64,000 nucleotides of DNA. Origin: Idiomarina tyrosinivorans (lineage in GTDB: Bacteria; Pseudomonadota; Gammaproteobacteria; Enterobacterales; Alteromonadaceae). Both the position numbers and the translations under genes were made by a program. The notes beneath the pieces are model-generated. The model saw only the letters and a program-made list of their open reading frames with translations, was not told the DNA's origin and ran no database searches. Location of the stretch: assembly GCF_003987475.1 (NCBI RefSeq), contig NZ_PIQH01000005.1, positions 142,683 to 206,682 of the forward strand, in the 5' to 3' direction. This document shows, one piece after another, positions 18,491-27,921 of the stretch (the first letter of the stretch is position 1; each line of letters starts with the position of its first letter).

Positions 18491-19693
18491 TTATGCCTCT
18501 TTTTGCCACTCGCTAAGTTGTTGTTCCAGTGCTTCTTGGCTGGCCGAAACGTGTTTTACCTGCATCGGTAAATCGCTGATTTGTTGCAACTCTGGGGGCA
18601 ATTTAATCGGCGTGCCTAAGCTATTCTCAATCGCCGCTCGGTATTTGCCCGGGTGAGTGGCAGCGATAATCAGACCTATGTCACCCTCCTCACACCAATG
18701 GCTGATGGCTTGGTACGCTGCCGCAGTATTGGGCGCTGCCAAATAGCCGTACTTTTGGTAACAGCGGGTAATACCTAACAGGCGTTCCTCGTCGTCTGTC
18801 TGGTAAGCTTGGATCGTTTCAGCGCTAACTAAGCCATTTGCTAACAGTTCCTCTAGCAGCCGCCAAGCGGCACACTGTTGCATGCTCTCGGGATAGAGCA
18901 AACGCTTTATCGGTAGGCCTAATGCTTGTGCTATCAAGCCCGCTACTAGCGTTCCTGGTTCACCCTCTGGTAGCGCCAGCGTCACCTCATTCAGCGCATG
19001 CTCGGGTAACTGCGCAAAGGCATCAAAATAGCTCAATACTTGCGCATAAATATGGGCAATATTATTACTGGTCAGGTTTAATCTATCGGCATTGGTGGCT
19101 AACGCGGCACCGAGCCCGCTGACTTGTTGCGTTGACGCAGCAACCGCTAACGCCAGAATGTTTTCGCCTAAACACTGCAGTTGCCGCTCTTGCATCGGTG
19201 TGACCGACTGCTTGGCGTATAACAATAGCGCTCCAATCTCAGGCTGTTGATAGCAAGCCGCTGCAGTGGCAGCGGCTAAATCGTTATCACCCGCAACCAC
19301 CAGGGTACCTTTTTGTTTCGCCACGAACAGTAATGCTGAAAGCAAACGTGCACCATAATCTGCCCAAGCGAAACTTGGCCCATGGAATAGCTCAGCGACA
19401 AAGCGGTCATGGCTCAACGTCACAGTTTCGTTGGGTAATTCCAACGCCGCCAGCAACTGCCCTAGCGGCAGCTCTGCTAATTCATCACCTAACAGTTGCG
19501 CAAGCACCGCGTAGTGGCGTTCCGTTTGTTCAAGCCCTAACCACACCGCGGGTTGTAACGGTTCTAAATCGGTTGCCGCCGACCAAGCCGCAGGCAAACA
19601 GAGTGCGCCATTGGCCTGTTGCGAATTAATCGCAGCGTCTACGAACGCCATTAACGTGCCGGGTTTACTGATATTGCGAATGCTAGCTGTCAT
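18491..19693 (-). CDS. Threonine synthase-like protein lacking the PLP lysine (probable pseudoenzyme)
   Basis: Resembles ThrC along its whole 400 residues: [18 protein letters not shown] aligns with the ThrC element [32 protein letters not shown] with AQICYYFEAVAQLP, and [17 protein letters not shown] with the C-terminal ThrC motif. The PLP-binding lysine of FKDFG is replaced by alanine (A111). The SGDTG loop has become AGDND (134-138) and the phosphate-binding PSGNFGD loop has become PEGEPGT (242-248). With the cofactor lysine and both loops gone, PLP catalysis is very unlikely. The frame is intact, which argues for a retained non-catalytic role rather than decay. It is one base upstream of ung. 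A true thrC, if any, is not in this window. Confidence 0.8.
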   Translation of the reverse strand: MTASIRNISKPGTLMAFVDAAINSQQANGALCLPAAWSAATDLEPLQPAVWLGLEQTERHYAVLAQLLGDELAELPLGQLLAALELPNETVTLSHDRFVAELFHGPSFAWADYGARLLSALLFVAKQKGTLVVAGDNDLAAATAAACYQQPEIGALLLYAKQSVTPMQERQLQCLGENILALAVAASTQQVSGLGAALATNADRLNLTSNNIAHIYAQVLSYFDAFAQLPEHALNEVTLALPEGEPGTLVAGLIAQALGLPIKRLLYPESMQQCAAWRLLEELLANGLVSAETIQAYQTDDEERLLGITRCYQKYGYLAAPNTAAAYQAISHWCEEGDIGLIIAATHPGKYRAAIENSLGTPIKLPPELQQISDLPMQVKHVSASQEALEQQLSEWQKEA

Positions 19694-19743
19694 AAAAAAC
19701 TGGTTTACCCCTCTACACTGGTTTACCCCACCACTAAGGCGAA

Positions 19744-19769
19744 AAAAGCCGCCTCAGAGGGCGGCTTTT
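19744..19769 (-). terminator. Terminator after the DUF1302 gene
   Basis: AAAAGCCGCC, 6-base loop, GGCGGCTTTT; on the minus strand the stem is followed by a run of T. It ends the DUF1302 transcript 25 bases after its stop and may also block read-in toward the ThrC-like gene. Confidence 0.8.
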
Positions 19770-19793
19770 GCTTGTACGTCTCACACACACGAC

Positions 19794-21644
19794 TTAGAAC
19801 GCGTAAGAGAAACTCACAGATGCAAAGTCACGGTCGGTGCTGGCATCATAGTCGCCACCGGAATATTGTGTATAACCCACACTCACACGATACTTGGCTA
19901 AGTAATCAGCAACCAAGTTGATGCCAAGGCTCTTGCGCCCTTCAATAAAGTTGCTGTTTGGAGAATAACCGCTAACGTCATGTCCGAAGGCAATAGTTGG
20001 GTTCAAGCCCCAGCCGCCCCATACGTTTGAGTATTCAAACACAAACCGTGTCCGATAGCCCCAAGAGTTCTCGGTAACGAAACCGTCGCAGTTTACATCG
20101 GCCGATGCGCCGGTATCGCCTGCGGTTAAACATTTACCATAAAGTGGTAAGCGGCCATAACGTTGCTCTTGCAACGACGGCAGGTCGTGCACTTGGTTGG
20201 TACCAATTTCACCGATAAAGGTCATCCGGTCGGAACCCCAAAGACGGTCAACAAAGCGGATAAAGCTCATTTGCGCTTGGCTAACGTCCAACCGGTCATA
20301 ACCGTGGGCTAAGCCACCTGGCTCTGTTGCCGTCACGCGATCAGAGAAGGTACTTGGAACATTCGGTCGCAAGCCAGCAGTCAAGATTTCCGTGGTATTA
20401 ATCTGCACCGGCATATCATTACGGTAGCTGTATTCACCAGCAACAGACCACAAACCTAAGTTAGTACTGAAGCTCAAACCAAAAACTTCTGTGTCTTCTG
20501 GATATTCGATAACCAAACGCGGACCGTCCACTGGGTAACCCGCTGGAGTCGAGTAGGTATAATTTGGATTGGTCTCATAACCTTCCGGCAAATACCCTTG
20601 TGGATCGTTCTGCCAATCATACTTCCAGTTATAGGCAGAAATCACTGGAGTATTGTTGTGCAAGTTCATGTAGTAAGCGCCGAACTCTGCATCTAAATCC
20701 AATGAATAATAGCGGAAACTCACACCGTACTGGCCATTATCGTCCGCTTCAATCGCAGGGCTACTGCCAATATAAGCACCAGCGAGTACCGACTCGCGGT
20801 CGCTCAATTGACTGCTACTATCACCAGGAATAAGAGTTGGGTTCAGGGTGACTTTGTTGCAGCCAGGACCGCCGACGATATCGACAGTTGAGAAGAAGGT
20901 ACCGCAGCCATCAAGCTTAGTGTTATCCCACTCGTACTGGTAGAAGGCTTCCATACTGAGATTAGCGGTTAAACCGATGTTAGCAGTGACCATACCTACG
21001 GGCAGTAATGCTTCTTTGATTTCTGCGCCCGGACGGCGCACAGCGTTGACGTCGATGGGGTTGACATCATTAATGCCGTTAAAAATGAACGTACTTTCGC
21101 CCCAACTCAATACTTGACGACCCACGCGTAAGCTTACCGGTGTGTCACCTGCTTCGAAGTTGGCATAAACAAATGCATCTAATAATTCAAAGCCTGAGCC
21201 CGCCGAATAATCATCAAAACCATCGTCGTTTAGCGTCACGTCTGGGTAATAATTGTTGGCAGGGTGGCCATGAGCCATCTCTTGTTCAGAGATCACATAG
21301 TCGTACCAATATTTGAAGCGTAGGAACGCGCCGAAATCGTCACCATCGATGCTTAAGTCGTGTACACCTTTGAACACGGACGCAACCAAGTCGCCCTTGT
21401 CGAAGTTTAAGTTACCGTCATCTCCCACGCTCGACTGGGCAAGACCACCCGCACGGTTTCCAGGTGCGTAGAGCCGCGCATTCGGATCTTCCATGCGCCA
21501 AGCAGCACCATACGATAAAATAGAGTCGAATTTAATCATAAAGTCGCCAGCCTCAAACTCTGCAGCTTGAGACGATGCAGCCAATGTCAGTCCGATTGCT
21601 GCAGCCAATGGTAGTTTTTTTAGCATAGTTGTTCTTCTTTTCAT
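19794..21644 (-). CDS. DUF1302 family outer-membrane protein
   Basis: A 616-residue protein with a Sec signal peptide (basic start, hydrophobic core to about 22, cut after SSQA). The mature part opens with AAEFEAGDFMIKFDSILSYG and ends in a beta-barrel-like terminal strand (FASVSFSYAF, final Phe), as for an outer-membrane barrel. The features SLRVGRQVLSWGES and NDVNPIDVNAVRRPGAE are typical of DUF1302. Members usually sit beside a DUF1329 gene and RND-type exporters; here it is alone between two terminators. The start at 21644 is backed by AGGTGG 7 bases upstream. Function is unknown; a porin or ligand-linked role is possible. Confidence 0.85.
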   Translation of the reverse strand: MKRRTTMLKKLPLAAAIGLTLAASSQAAEFEAGDFMIKFDSILSYGAAWRMEDPNARLYAPGNRAGGLAQSSVGDDGNLNFDKGDLVASVFKGVHDLSIDGDDFGAFLRFKYWYDYVISEQEMAHGHPANNYYPDVTLNDDGFDDYSAGSGFELLDAFVYANFEAGDTPVSLRVGRQVLSWGESTFIFNGINDVNPIDVNAVRRPGAEIKEALLPVGMVTANIGLTANLSMEAFYQYEWDNTKLDGCGTFFSTVDIVGGPGCNKVTLNPTLIPGDSSSQLSDRESVLAGAYIGSSPAIEADDNGQYGVSFRYYSLDLDAEFGAYYMNLHNNTPVISAYNWKYDWQNDPQGYLPEGYETNPNYTYSTPAGYPVDGPRLVIEYPEDTEVFGLSFSTNLGLWSVAGEYSYRNDMPVQINTTEILTAGLRPNVPSTFSDRVTATEPGGLAHGYDRLDVSQAQMSFIRFVDRLWGSDRMTFIGEIGTNQVHDLPSLQEQRYGRLPLYGKCLTAGDTGASADVNCDGFVTENSWGYRTRFVFEYSNVWGGWGLNPTIAFGHDVSGYSPNSNFIEGRKSLGINLVADYLAKYRVSVGYTQYSGGDYDASTDRDFASVSFSYAF

Positions 21645-21763
21645 TGTGAGCCACCTGATCCCTTCAAGCTTTTTTCGGCGGTAATTCCTGAATCATGTCC
21701 GATGAGTTGCAATTATGCAAGTGCTTGATGGAGAAAAGATAGCCATTTTGGCGGGAGAATCAA

Positions 21764-21796
21764 AGAAAAAACGGGGAGACCAAATGGCTCCCCGTT
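21764..21796 (-). terminator. Terminator of the etfBA operon
   Basis: On the minus strand AACGGGGAG, 9-base loop, CTCCCCGTTTTTTC: an 8-9 base-pair GC-rich stem with a T6 tract, 27 bases after the etfA stop. Confidence 0.85.
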
Positions 21797-21822
21797 GATA
21801 CACCTAACGTCACTACTGCGGT

Positions 21823-22749
21823 TTACAGTTTTTCGTTAAGTTTCGGCAATACATCAAACAAATCAGCGACTAAGCCATAATCTGCGACTTGGAAAATAGG
21901 CGCTTCTTCGTCTTTGTTAATGGCGACAATCACTTTCGAATCTTTCATACCCGCCAAGTGTTGTATGGCACCGCTAATCCCCACGGCAATATATAATTGC
22001 GGCGCGACAATTTTACCGGTTTGCCCAACTTGCATATCGTTCGGAACAAAACCTGCGTCGACAGCGGCGCGCGAGGCACCGACCGCAGCGCCGAGTTTAT
22101 CAGCGACGTCTTCGAGTAATTTGAAGTTTTCACCGTTTTGCATACCGCGACCGCCAGAAATCACAATTTCTGCACTGGTCAATTCGGGACGCTCAGATTC
22201 CGCAAGCTGTTCACCCACGAAACGTGATTTGGTGTTTTCGATCACCGTATCAACCGCGCTGATTTCAGCGTTACCACCTTGTTCTGCGGCATCAAACGCC
22301 GTAGCACGTACGGTAACAACCTTAATGGCGTCTTCCGATTGTACGGTTGCGATAGCGTTACCGGCGTAGATCGGACGTTTAAAGGTGTCCGCGCTCTCCA
22401 CCGCAATAATGTCAGAGATTTGCGCAACGTCTAATAAGGCAGCAACACGCGGCATAAAGTTTTTACCGGTTGTCGTTGCAGGCGCAACAATGTGGCCATA
22501 ATCTTTGCCCAGTTCAGCCACTAACGCTGCCACGTTTTCTGCTAACTGATGGCCGTAAGCCGCGTTATCGGCGACCAAAACTTTGCTCACACCGCTTAGC
22601 TTAGCGGCTTCGTCTGCTACTGCCTGGCAATTTTCACCAGCCACCAGCACATCAATATTGTCACCCATTTTAGCGGCAGCTGTTAGGGTTTTAGCCGTGG
22701 CCGGGTTGAGCGCTTGATGATCGTGTTCGGCGATTAATAAAATGCTCAT
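21823..22749 (-). CDS. etfA: Electron transfer flavoprotein alpha subunit
   Basis: Binds FAD and, with EtfB, carries electrons from acyl-CoA dehydrogenases to ETF-quinone oxidoreductase. The C-terminal FAD domain has the signature [20 protein letters not shown] and [11 protein letters not shown]; the N-terminal domain spans about 1-180. Length 308. Its start overlaps the end of etfB by 4 bases, a translationally coupled pair. No acyl-CoA dehydrogenase or ETF-QO gene is next to it here. Confidence 0.96.
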   Translation of the reverse strand: MSILLIAEHDHQALNPATAKTLTAAAKMGDNIDVLVAGENCQAVADEAAKLSGVSKVLVADNAAYGHQLAENVAALVAELGKDYGHIVAPATTTGKNFMPRVAALLDVAQISDIIAVESADTFKRPIYAGNAIATVQSEDAIKVVTVRATAFDAAEQGGNAEISAVDTVIENTKSRFVGEQLAESERPELTSAEIVISGGRGMQNGENFKLLEDVADKLGAAVGASRAAVDAGFVPNDMQVGQTGKIVAPQLYIAVGISGAIQHLAGMKDSKVIVAINKDEEAPIFQVADYGLVADLFDVLPKLNEKL

Positions 22750-23495
22750 AGTACTTTGGCCTCGTTCTTCAATTTGTCTACCAACTCATCTACATCTGCC
22801 ACTTTTACGCCCGCAGAGCGTTCCGCAGGGGGCTCGACTTTTAGCAATTTCACCGTGCTTTTCACTTCTACACCCAGTTCGTCCGTACTCAAGGTGTCTA
22901 ACGGCTTACGCTTCGCTTTCATGATGTTCGGCAACGATGCATAGCGTGGCTCATTCAAGCGCAAATCGGTGGTAACGATGGCTGGCAATTGCAACTTAAC
23001 CGTTTGTAGACCGCCATCAATTTCACGGGTCACTTCTACGCTGCCATCCTCCACAGATACTTTAGAAGCGAATGTGCCTTGCGGCATATCGGTTAGCGCT
23101 CCGAGCATTTGCCCCGTTTGGTTATTATCTGAGTCGATCGACTGTTTACCTAAAATGACGAGGTCAGGCTGCTCTTTTTCTACCACACCCTTAAGAATTT
23201 TCGCCGCAACCAATGAGTCTGGCATGCTCTCAGTCTCTACGTGGATTGCGCGGTCACCACCCAGCGCCAAGGCTGTACGCAACTGCTCTTGTACCGCTTT
23301 AGGGCCAATGGATACCACTACGACTTCGTCAGCAACGCCTGACTCTTTTAAACGAACCGCTTCTTCCACTGCAATTTCGCAGAATGGGTTCAATGCCATT
23401 TTTACATTGGCAAGGTCGACATCGGACTGATCTGGCTTCACGCGAACTTTGACGTTGTAGTCAATCACGCGTTTGACCGCGACTAATACTTTCAT
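22746..23495 (-). CDS. etfB: Electron transfer flavoprotein beta subunit
   Basis: Partner of EtfA; binds AMP and contacts dehydrogenases. The N-terminus [19 protein letters not shown] and the motif [19 protein letters not shown] are diagnostic. [25 protein letters not shown] contains the dehydrogenase recognition loop with its central leucine. Length 249. It is the first gene of etfBA and diverges from csdE. Confidence 0.96.
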   Translation of the reverse strand: MKVLVAVKRVIDYNVKVRVKPDQSDVDLANVKMALNPFCEIAVEEAVRLKESGVADEVVVVSIGPKAVQEQLRTALALGGDRAIHVETESMPDSLVAAKILKGVVEKEQPDLVILGKQSIDSDNNQTGQMLGALTDMPQGTFASKVSVEDGSVEVTREIDGGLQTVKLQLPAIVTTDLRLNEPRYASLPNIMKAKRKPLDTLSTDELGVEVKSTVKLLKVEPPAERSAGVKVADVDELVDKLKNEAKVL

Positions 23496-23619
23496 GCGTC
23501 CTTCCTCTTCTGGAATGTTCCGAGACTTTTACTGTATTTAGCCCCCTATTATCCAAAACTGGCGTCCAAGTCACAAGTTATGGGAGAATTATTTCATTAC
23601 TGATGATTGGAGTTTTTCG

Positions 23620-23994
23620 ATGACAGGTTGGGAATATTTATTTCGTGAGTTGGTAAAACACGCCCGAATGCTTCCCGAATATCCGCCTCAATATCGAGAC
23701 CAAGCACACCAAGTGAGTGGCTGCGAAGCGAAGGTTTGGTTGGCTCTAGAGACCACTCCAGAGCGTCAGCTACGGGTATTTCTAGACAGTGACTCACGGG
23801 TCGTTAAAGGCTTACTCTATCAATTATGGCAAGCCTGCGATCAACAGCCCGTCCACGATGTTGCCGCTTTAGCAGTGGACGACCTATTGGCACAACAACA
23901 GTTGGATAAACAACTCAGCCCGGCAAGAATTCAAGGCTTTAGCGCAGTTGCTAAGGAATTAACGCGTCAGGCCCAGTTGCTTGCAGACGCTTGA
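23620..23994 (+). CDS. csdE: SufE-family sulfur acceptor (CsdE-like)
   Basis: Small protein that accepts persulfide sulfur from a cysteine desulfurase. The active-site loop HQVSGCEAKVWL puts the acceptor cysteine at C35. At 124 residues it is shorter than SufE/CsdE (138-147), missing about 15 residues of the first helix; the ribosome-binding site TTGGAG lies 8 bases before this ATG and no upstream start codon is available, so the short N-terminus looks real. It faces tcdA (csdL), whose end overlaps it by 44 bases; linkage to csdL is why CsdE is preferred over SufE. No csdA lies nearby. Confidence 0.85.
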   Translation: MTGWEYLFRELVKHARMLPEYPPQYRDQAHQVSGCEAKVWLALETTPERQLRVFLDSDSRVVKGLLYQLWQACDQQPVHDVAALAVDDLLAQQQLDKQLSPARIQGFSAVAKELTRQAQLLADA

Positions 23995-24754
23995 GCACAA
24001 GGCTAGTTGCCATCATGGCAAAGCTGCACGTTACCACCATCGACGCACCAAAACCGCTACTACAGTCCATGCGCATAGATCCAGAGCCTGGCTTGGCATA
24101 AGTCACCTTGCCTTGCTGCTCGCCACTGGCCAAGGGATAGCGCAGTTGCTCCTCAGAATAGACGGCGTCTACTCCCCATTTGCGCTTCGGATTGCGGGAG
24201 AAGCCATAATCGCGACGTAACATTGAGCGCACTTTGGCCAATAGTGGGTCCTGTTTGGCCTTGGCTAAATCGGCACAGCGAATGGCTTGCGGATCAATTT
24301 GTCCGCCGGCTCCACCGCAGGTCACAAGGGAAAGTTTTTGCCGTTTACACCACGCCACCAACGCCGCTTTGGTTTTCACGCTGTCGATGGCGTCGAGCAC
24401 AATATCAACGCCAGTGAGATATTCAGTAAAATTTTCTGGCAACAGAAAATCATCAACCACATGCACCTGACAGTGAGGATTGATGTCTTGCACCCGCGCT
24501 GCAAGCACCTCGGTTTTCAACTGACCTATAGTGCTATCAAGTGCCGGCAATTGGCGGTTAATATTGGTCGTACAGATATCGTCGAGATCGATCAAGGTTA
24601 AGCTGCCCACGCCCGATCGGGCGAGCGCTTCAACCGCCCAAGAACCCACCCCACCAAGGCCAGCAACGGCTACATGGGCATTGTTAAAGGTGGATAAGAC
24701 GGCTTCACCGTATACTCGGGCAATGCCCCCAAAACGGGGATCAACACTGGTCAC
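23951..24754 (-). CDS. tcdA: tRNA threonylcarbamoyladenosine dehydratase TcdA (CsdL)
   Basis: E1-like enzyme that uses ATP to cyclise t6A to ct6A at position 37 of tRNAs. The adenylation-domain motif GLGGVGSWAVEALARSGVG (about 33-51) and LIDLDDICTTNINRQ follow the E1/MoeB/TcdA pattern; DAIDSVKTKAAL and TCGGAGGQIDP are family-specific. The start is GTG at 24752-24754. The last 44 bases overlap the 3' end of csdE on the other strand, which also fits the known CsdE-CsdL link. Confidence 0.94.
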   Translation of the reverse strand: MTSVDPRFGGIARVYGEAVLSTFNNAHVAVAGLGGVGSWAVEALARSGVGSLTLIDLDDICTTNINRQLPALDSTIGQLKTEVLAARVQDINPHCQVHVVDDFLLPENFTEYLTGVDIVLDAIDSVKTKAALVAWCKRQKLSLVTCGGAGGQIDPQAIRCADLAKAKQDPLLAKVRSMLRRDYGFSRNPKRKWGVDAVYSEEQLRYPLASGEQQGKVTYAKPGSGSMRMDCSSGFGASMVVTCSFAMMATSLVLKRLQATGPDALIP

Positions 24755-24759
24755 AACTA

Positions 24760-25206
24760 CTAATCCTCAATTTGCTCCAGTGCTAATTGTAACGTGGCTT
24801 GCTCACTTACGTCATACACAATTAAACAAACGTGAGAAATTTCTCCGCGCGGATTCTTCAGAGGCAATAAGGTCAGGTTCTGATACATCCATTCAGAACG
24901 CCCTGTGACGGGCCGATGATGATGAAAGCGAAACACATAGGCTCGTTGCTCCCAGGTAATAAATACCCGACTTCCTAGCTCTCTTACGCGCTGTAATTTG
25001 CGGCTTAGCCAGTCACTATCGATTTCTTGGAAGCATTGGAACAGGTTTCTATCGCGCACTTGGCTAGGGCGAATACCGCTGTGATTCTCCATAAACTCAT
25101 TCCAAATCACGATCCGGTCAGCGTTATCGAGCACCACAATCCCAACGTCAATGGCGCCGAGGATACTCATGCGCCAATGCATTTCTTCTAATTCATGGTC
25201 AATCAT
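24760..25206 (-). CDS. PAS-domain sensory protein
   Basis: A 148-residue protein that is essentially one PAS domain: the PAS core starts at MSILGAIDVGIVVLDNADRIVIWN (about 13-36), has HSGIRPSQVRDRNLFQCF, and closes with NPRGEISHVCLIVYDVSEQ. There is no output domain. It overlaps the upstream REC-CheC gene by 8 bases, so the two are coupled and likely act together, for example with the PAS protein sensing a ligand or redox state. The pairing is inference; the PAS assignment is firm. Confidence 0.85.
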   Translation of the reverse strand: MIDHELEEMHWRMSILGAIDVGIVVLDNADRIVIWNEFMENHSGIRPSQVRDRNLFQCFQEIDSDWLSRKLQRVRELGSRVFITWEQRAYVFRFHHHRPVTGRSEWMYQNLTLLPLKNPRGEISHVCLIVYDVSEQATLQLALEQIED

Positions 25207-26236
25207 GCGAGTCCTCCGCCCGTTCTTCTAGCCAATGCGCCAGATGGCGATCAAGAATGGGTAGCGCATGTTCAGGGAACAAAATCAGCAACTCAAAAGT
25301 GATGGCCGGCTGCTGCAAGCGGTAACCAATTTCAATGGCTAATACATTCTGCCAACGCTGCTGGTTGGCTTGGACAATGTCATTGATTGACTGATCTTGC
25401 CCCACCAAGATTGGTTGCACTTGGGCAAAATCAATGTGCACTTGTTGAGCTAAACCCTGCATACAGCTAGAGGTTAGCAAACTGGCGACATCCATCAGTG
25501 CCTCTATTTCTTGCTGCCGCGGCGAACCACTCAGCTCCTGGCCCAGCAAATCACAGAGCCCAGCAACCGAGGTGTCGGTGAAAAACACCATCGCTTCGCC
25601 GGTAATACCCGCACCGTAAAACCCCTGGCTTACAGCCGAAATAGCTTGCTCGGTATCGATTGCCTGAATGGCCATGTGCAATTCACTAGGCGCAATGAAG
25701 TTCACATTGGGTACGGGTAAATCGATAAAGGTATCGAGCATCCGCGCCAGCTTTTCACCCGCTTGACCCATTGCGACGTTGGCCACTTCGCGGTAAACAT
25801 CTAACCGTTTATCTGCTGCCGATAGTGCAGGCTTGTTTTGCTCAACCAGTTGCAGTTTGCCACTGGCAACTTGGTACAAGCCAAATGCCTGCAATAACTC
25901 TCGCACTTCGCCCGCGGCCATAGGCTTTTTCACAAACGCCATAGCGCCTAGCGCCAGCACGCGCTGGCGTGCTTGCGGTTGAATATCTCCGGAAACCACA
26001 ATGACCAGACACTCCAACTGCTCCGCCTGAATCGCTTCTAGGGTTTGGTAGCCATCTTTTACCGGCATGTTGAGGTCAAGAAAGAGCACTTCTGCCTGGC
26101 CAGCGCGCACACGTTCTAATGCTTGCTCACCGTGCTCGGCCATATGCATCTGCGCATCCCAATCTTGCGGCAAGGCTCGTAGCAGTTGCTTACGAGCCAT
26201 ACCGGAATCATCACAAAGGGTTACGCGTAAAGTCAT
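25199..26236 (-). CDS. Response regulator fused to a CheC-like phosphatase domain
   Basis: Residues 1-115 are a receiver domain: acidic pocket D9-D10, phospho-acceptor D54 (LFLDLNMP), S82 and K104. Residues about 145-335 match the CheC/CheX/FliY phosphatase fold, with the first active helix EVANVAMGQAG (E150, N153). The second helix reads DVASLLTSS, where the usual Asn is a Ser (S252), so at most one of the two CheC sites is complete. Such REC-CheC proteins are thought to dephosphorylate CheY-like regulators under control of their own phosphorylation. It is the first gene of a pair with the PAS protein. No che genes are nearby. Confidence 0.85.
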   Translation of the reverse strand: MTLRVTLCDDSGMARKQLLRALPQDWDAQMHMAEHGEQALERVRAGQAEVLFLDLNMPVKDGYQTLEAIQAEQLECLVIVVSGDIQPQARQRVLALGAMAFVKKPMAAGEVRELLQAFGLYQVASGKLQLVEQNKPALSAADKRLDVYREVANVAMGQAGEKLARMLDTFIDLPVPNVNFIAPSELHMAIQAIDTEQAISAVSQGFYGAGITGEAMVFFTDTSVAGLCDLLGQELSGSPRQQEIEALMDVASLLTSSCMQGLAQQVHIDFAQVQPILVGQDQSINDIVQANQQRWQNVLAIEIGYRLQQPAITFELLILFPEHALPILDRHLAHWLEERAEDSHD

Positions 26237-26248
26237 GGTTTACTCAGC

Positions 26249-27082
26249 TTAAATCGCGATAGGCGCTTTAATATGCGGGTGCGATTGATAATTCTCGAGG
26301 CTAAAGTCATCAAAGCTGAACGCAAAAATGTCTTTCACCTGCGGATTTATTTTCATTGTCGGCCGCGGATACGGTTCACGCTGCAGTTGCGTTTGCGCTT
26401 GTTCTAAGTGGTTCAAATAAAGGTGCGCGTCGCCAAAGGTATGAATGAATTCACCCACGGCTAAGTCACACACTTGCGCCACCATCATGGTAAGTAATGC
26501 ATAGCTGGCAATGTTAAAAGGTACACCTAAGAATACGTCAGCGCTACGCTGGTACAATTGGCACGAGAGCTTACCGTTAGCAACGTTAAACTGGAATAAT
26601 GTGTGGCACGGAGGCAATGCCTGACGACCCGCCGCCGCATTTTCTTTAGGGCTTTTCCCCGCTTCAGGCAACACCGCTGGGTTCCAGCCGCTGACAATCA
26701 ATCGTCTGGAGTCAGGTTGGGTTTTAATGGCTTCGATCACATCCGCGATTTGGTCGATGGTTTCACCGTTAGGCGCTGCCCAACTGCGCCATTGTGCACC
26801 ATAAACGGGACCCAGATCGCCTTCAGCGGTCGCCCACTCATCCCAAATGCTTACGCCATTTTCATTCAAATAGGCAATATTGGTGTCGCCTTTTAAGAAC
26901 CACAATAATTCATGGATAATCGAACGCAGATGGCATTTTTTAGTGGTGACCAACGGAAAGCCTTGTTGCAAATCAAAGCGCATCTGGTAGCCAAACACAC
27001 TTTTTGTCCCCGTCCCGGTGCGGTCGGTTTTTTCTACGCCGTTCTCAAGCACGTGGCGCATCAGTTGCAAATATTCTTTCAT
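26249..27082 (-). CDS. thyA: Thymidylate synthase ThyA
   Basis: Makes dTMP from dUMP using methylenetetrahydrofolate. The catalytic cysteine lies in [10 protein letters not shown], and the motifs [17 protein letters not shown] and [12 protein letters not shown] are present. Length is 277 residues, 13 more than E. coli (264), from an insertion before the active site. Its start overlaps the end of lgt by 4 bases, as in enterobacteria. folA, the partner that recycles its dihydrofolate product, lies at 54 kb. Confidence 0.97.
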   Translation of the reverse strand: MKEYLQLMRHVLENGVEKTDRTGTGTKSVFGYQMRFDLQQGFPLVTTKKCHLRSIIHELLWFLKGDTNIAYLNENGVSIWDEWATAEGDLGPVYGAQWRSWAAPNGETIDQIADVIEAIKTQPDSRRLIVSGWNPAVLPEAGKSPKENAAAGRQALPPCHTLFQFNVANGKLSCQLYQRSADVFLGVPFNIASYALLTMMVAQVCDLAVGEFIHTFGDAHLYLNHLEQAQTQLQREPYPRPTMKINPQVKDIFAFSFDDFSLENYQSHPHIKAPIAI

Positions 27083-27891
27083 GACATCTCTTTGCTTTGC
27101 TGGTTAGGCTGACGATAATACGCCCAGCCAATTAATGCGACCCCGAGGATGATCATAGGCAGCGTTAACCATTGCCCCATCGACATCCCCAACGACAGCA
27201 GTCCCAAGTGCGCATCAGGCTCGCGGAAAAACTCCACGGTAAAGCGCGCGACACCATAACCGATCAGAAATAGTCCCCCTACGGCCCCAGTTGGACGCGG
27301 CTTGCGCGTAAACCAATAGAGTAGGAAGAACAGTGCGATTCCTTCTAAACCTGCCTCGTATAATTGTGATGGGTGGCGCGGAATAGGACCGCCTGAAGGA
27401 AAGATGACAGCCCAAGGTACGTCGGTAGGACGCCCCCACAACTCACCGTTAATAAAGTTACCAAAACGACCAAACATTAAGCCAACCGGAACCAGTGGTG
27501 CGATAAAGTCACCGACCGCCAAAAACTTCCGGTTGTGGCGCCAGGCATACAAAAACATTGCCGTGATGACACCCAATAAGCCTCCGTGGAAAGACATACC
27601 ACCGTGTTGAATATCAAAAATGTACAGTGGGTCGGCGAGGAAATAGTCCAAGTGGTAGAACAGCACATAACCGATTCGACCACCCAAAATAACGCCAACG
27701 AAGCACCAGAACAGCAGGTCACCGAATTGGTCCTTGTTCCAATTTGGCAAACGCTCAGCCTGCTTTCCTCCCCACCAGTAGGCAAAGGCCAAGCCCAGTA
27801 AATACATTAACCCGTACCAACGGACATCGAAGATACCAATGCTAAAAATGACCGGGTCAATATGTGGGAAAACCCAATAACCTTGGGGCAT
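27079..27891 (-). CDS. lgt: Prolipoprotein diacylglyceryl transferase Lgt
   Basis: Polytopic inner-membrane enzyme that adds diacylglycerol to the lipobox cysteine of prolipoproteins; bamB and pilW in this window are expected substrates. The signature [20 protein letters not shown] is present, with the conserved [19 protein letters not shown]-terminus and H of [15 protein letters not shown]. About seven hydrophobic segments. Length 270. It overlaps thyA by 4 bases. Confidence 0.97.
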   Translation of the reverse strand: MPQGYWVFPHIDPVIFSIGIFDVRWYGLMYLLGLAFAYWWGGKQAERLPNWNKDQFGDLLFWCFVGVILGGRIGYVLFYHLDYFLADPLYIFDIQHGGMSFHGGLLGVITAMFLYAWRHNRKFLAVGDFIAPLVPVGLMFGRFGNFINGELWGRPTDVPWAVIFPSGGPIPRHPSQLYEAGLEGIALFFLLYWFTRKPRPTGAVGGLFLIGYGVARFTVEFFREPDAHLGLLSLGMSMGQWLTLPMIILGVALIGWAYYRQPNQQSKEMS

Positions 27892-27921
27892 GTCTACTCC
27901 TTGTTAAACATCGATAGGTCG

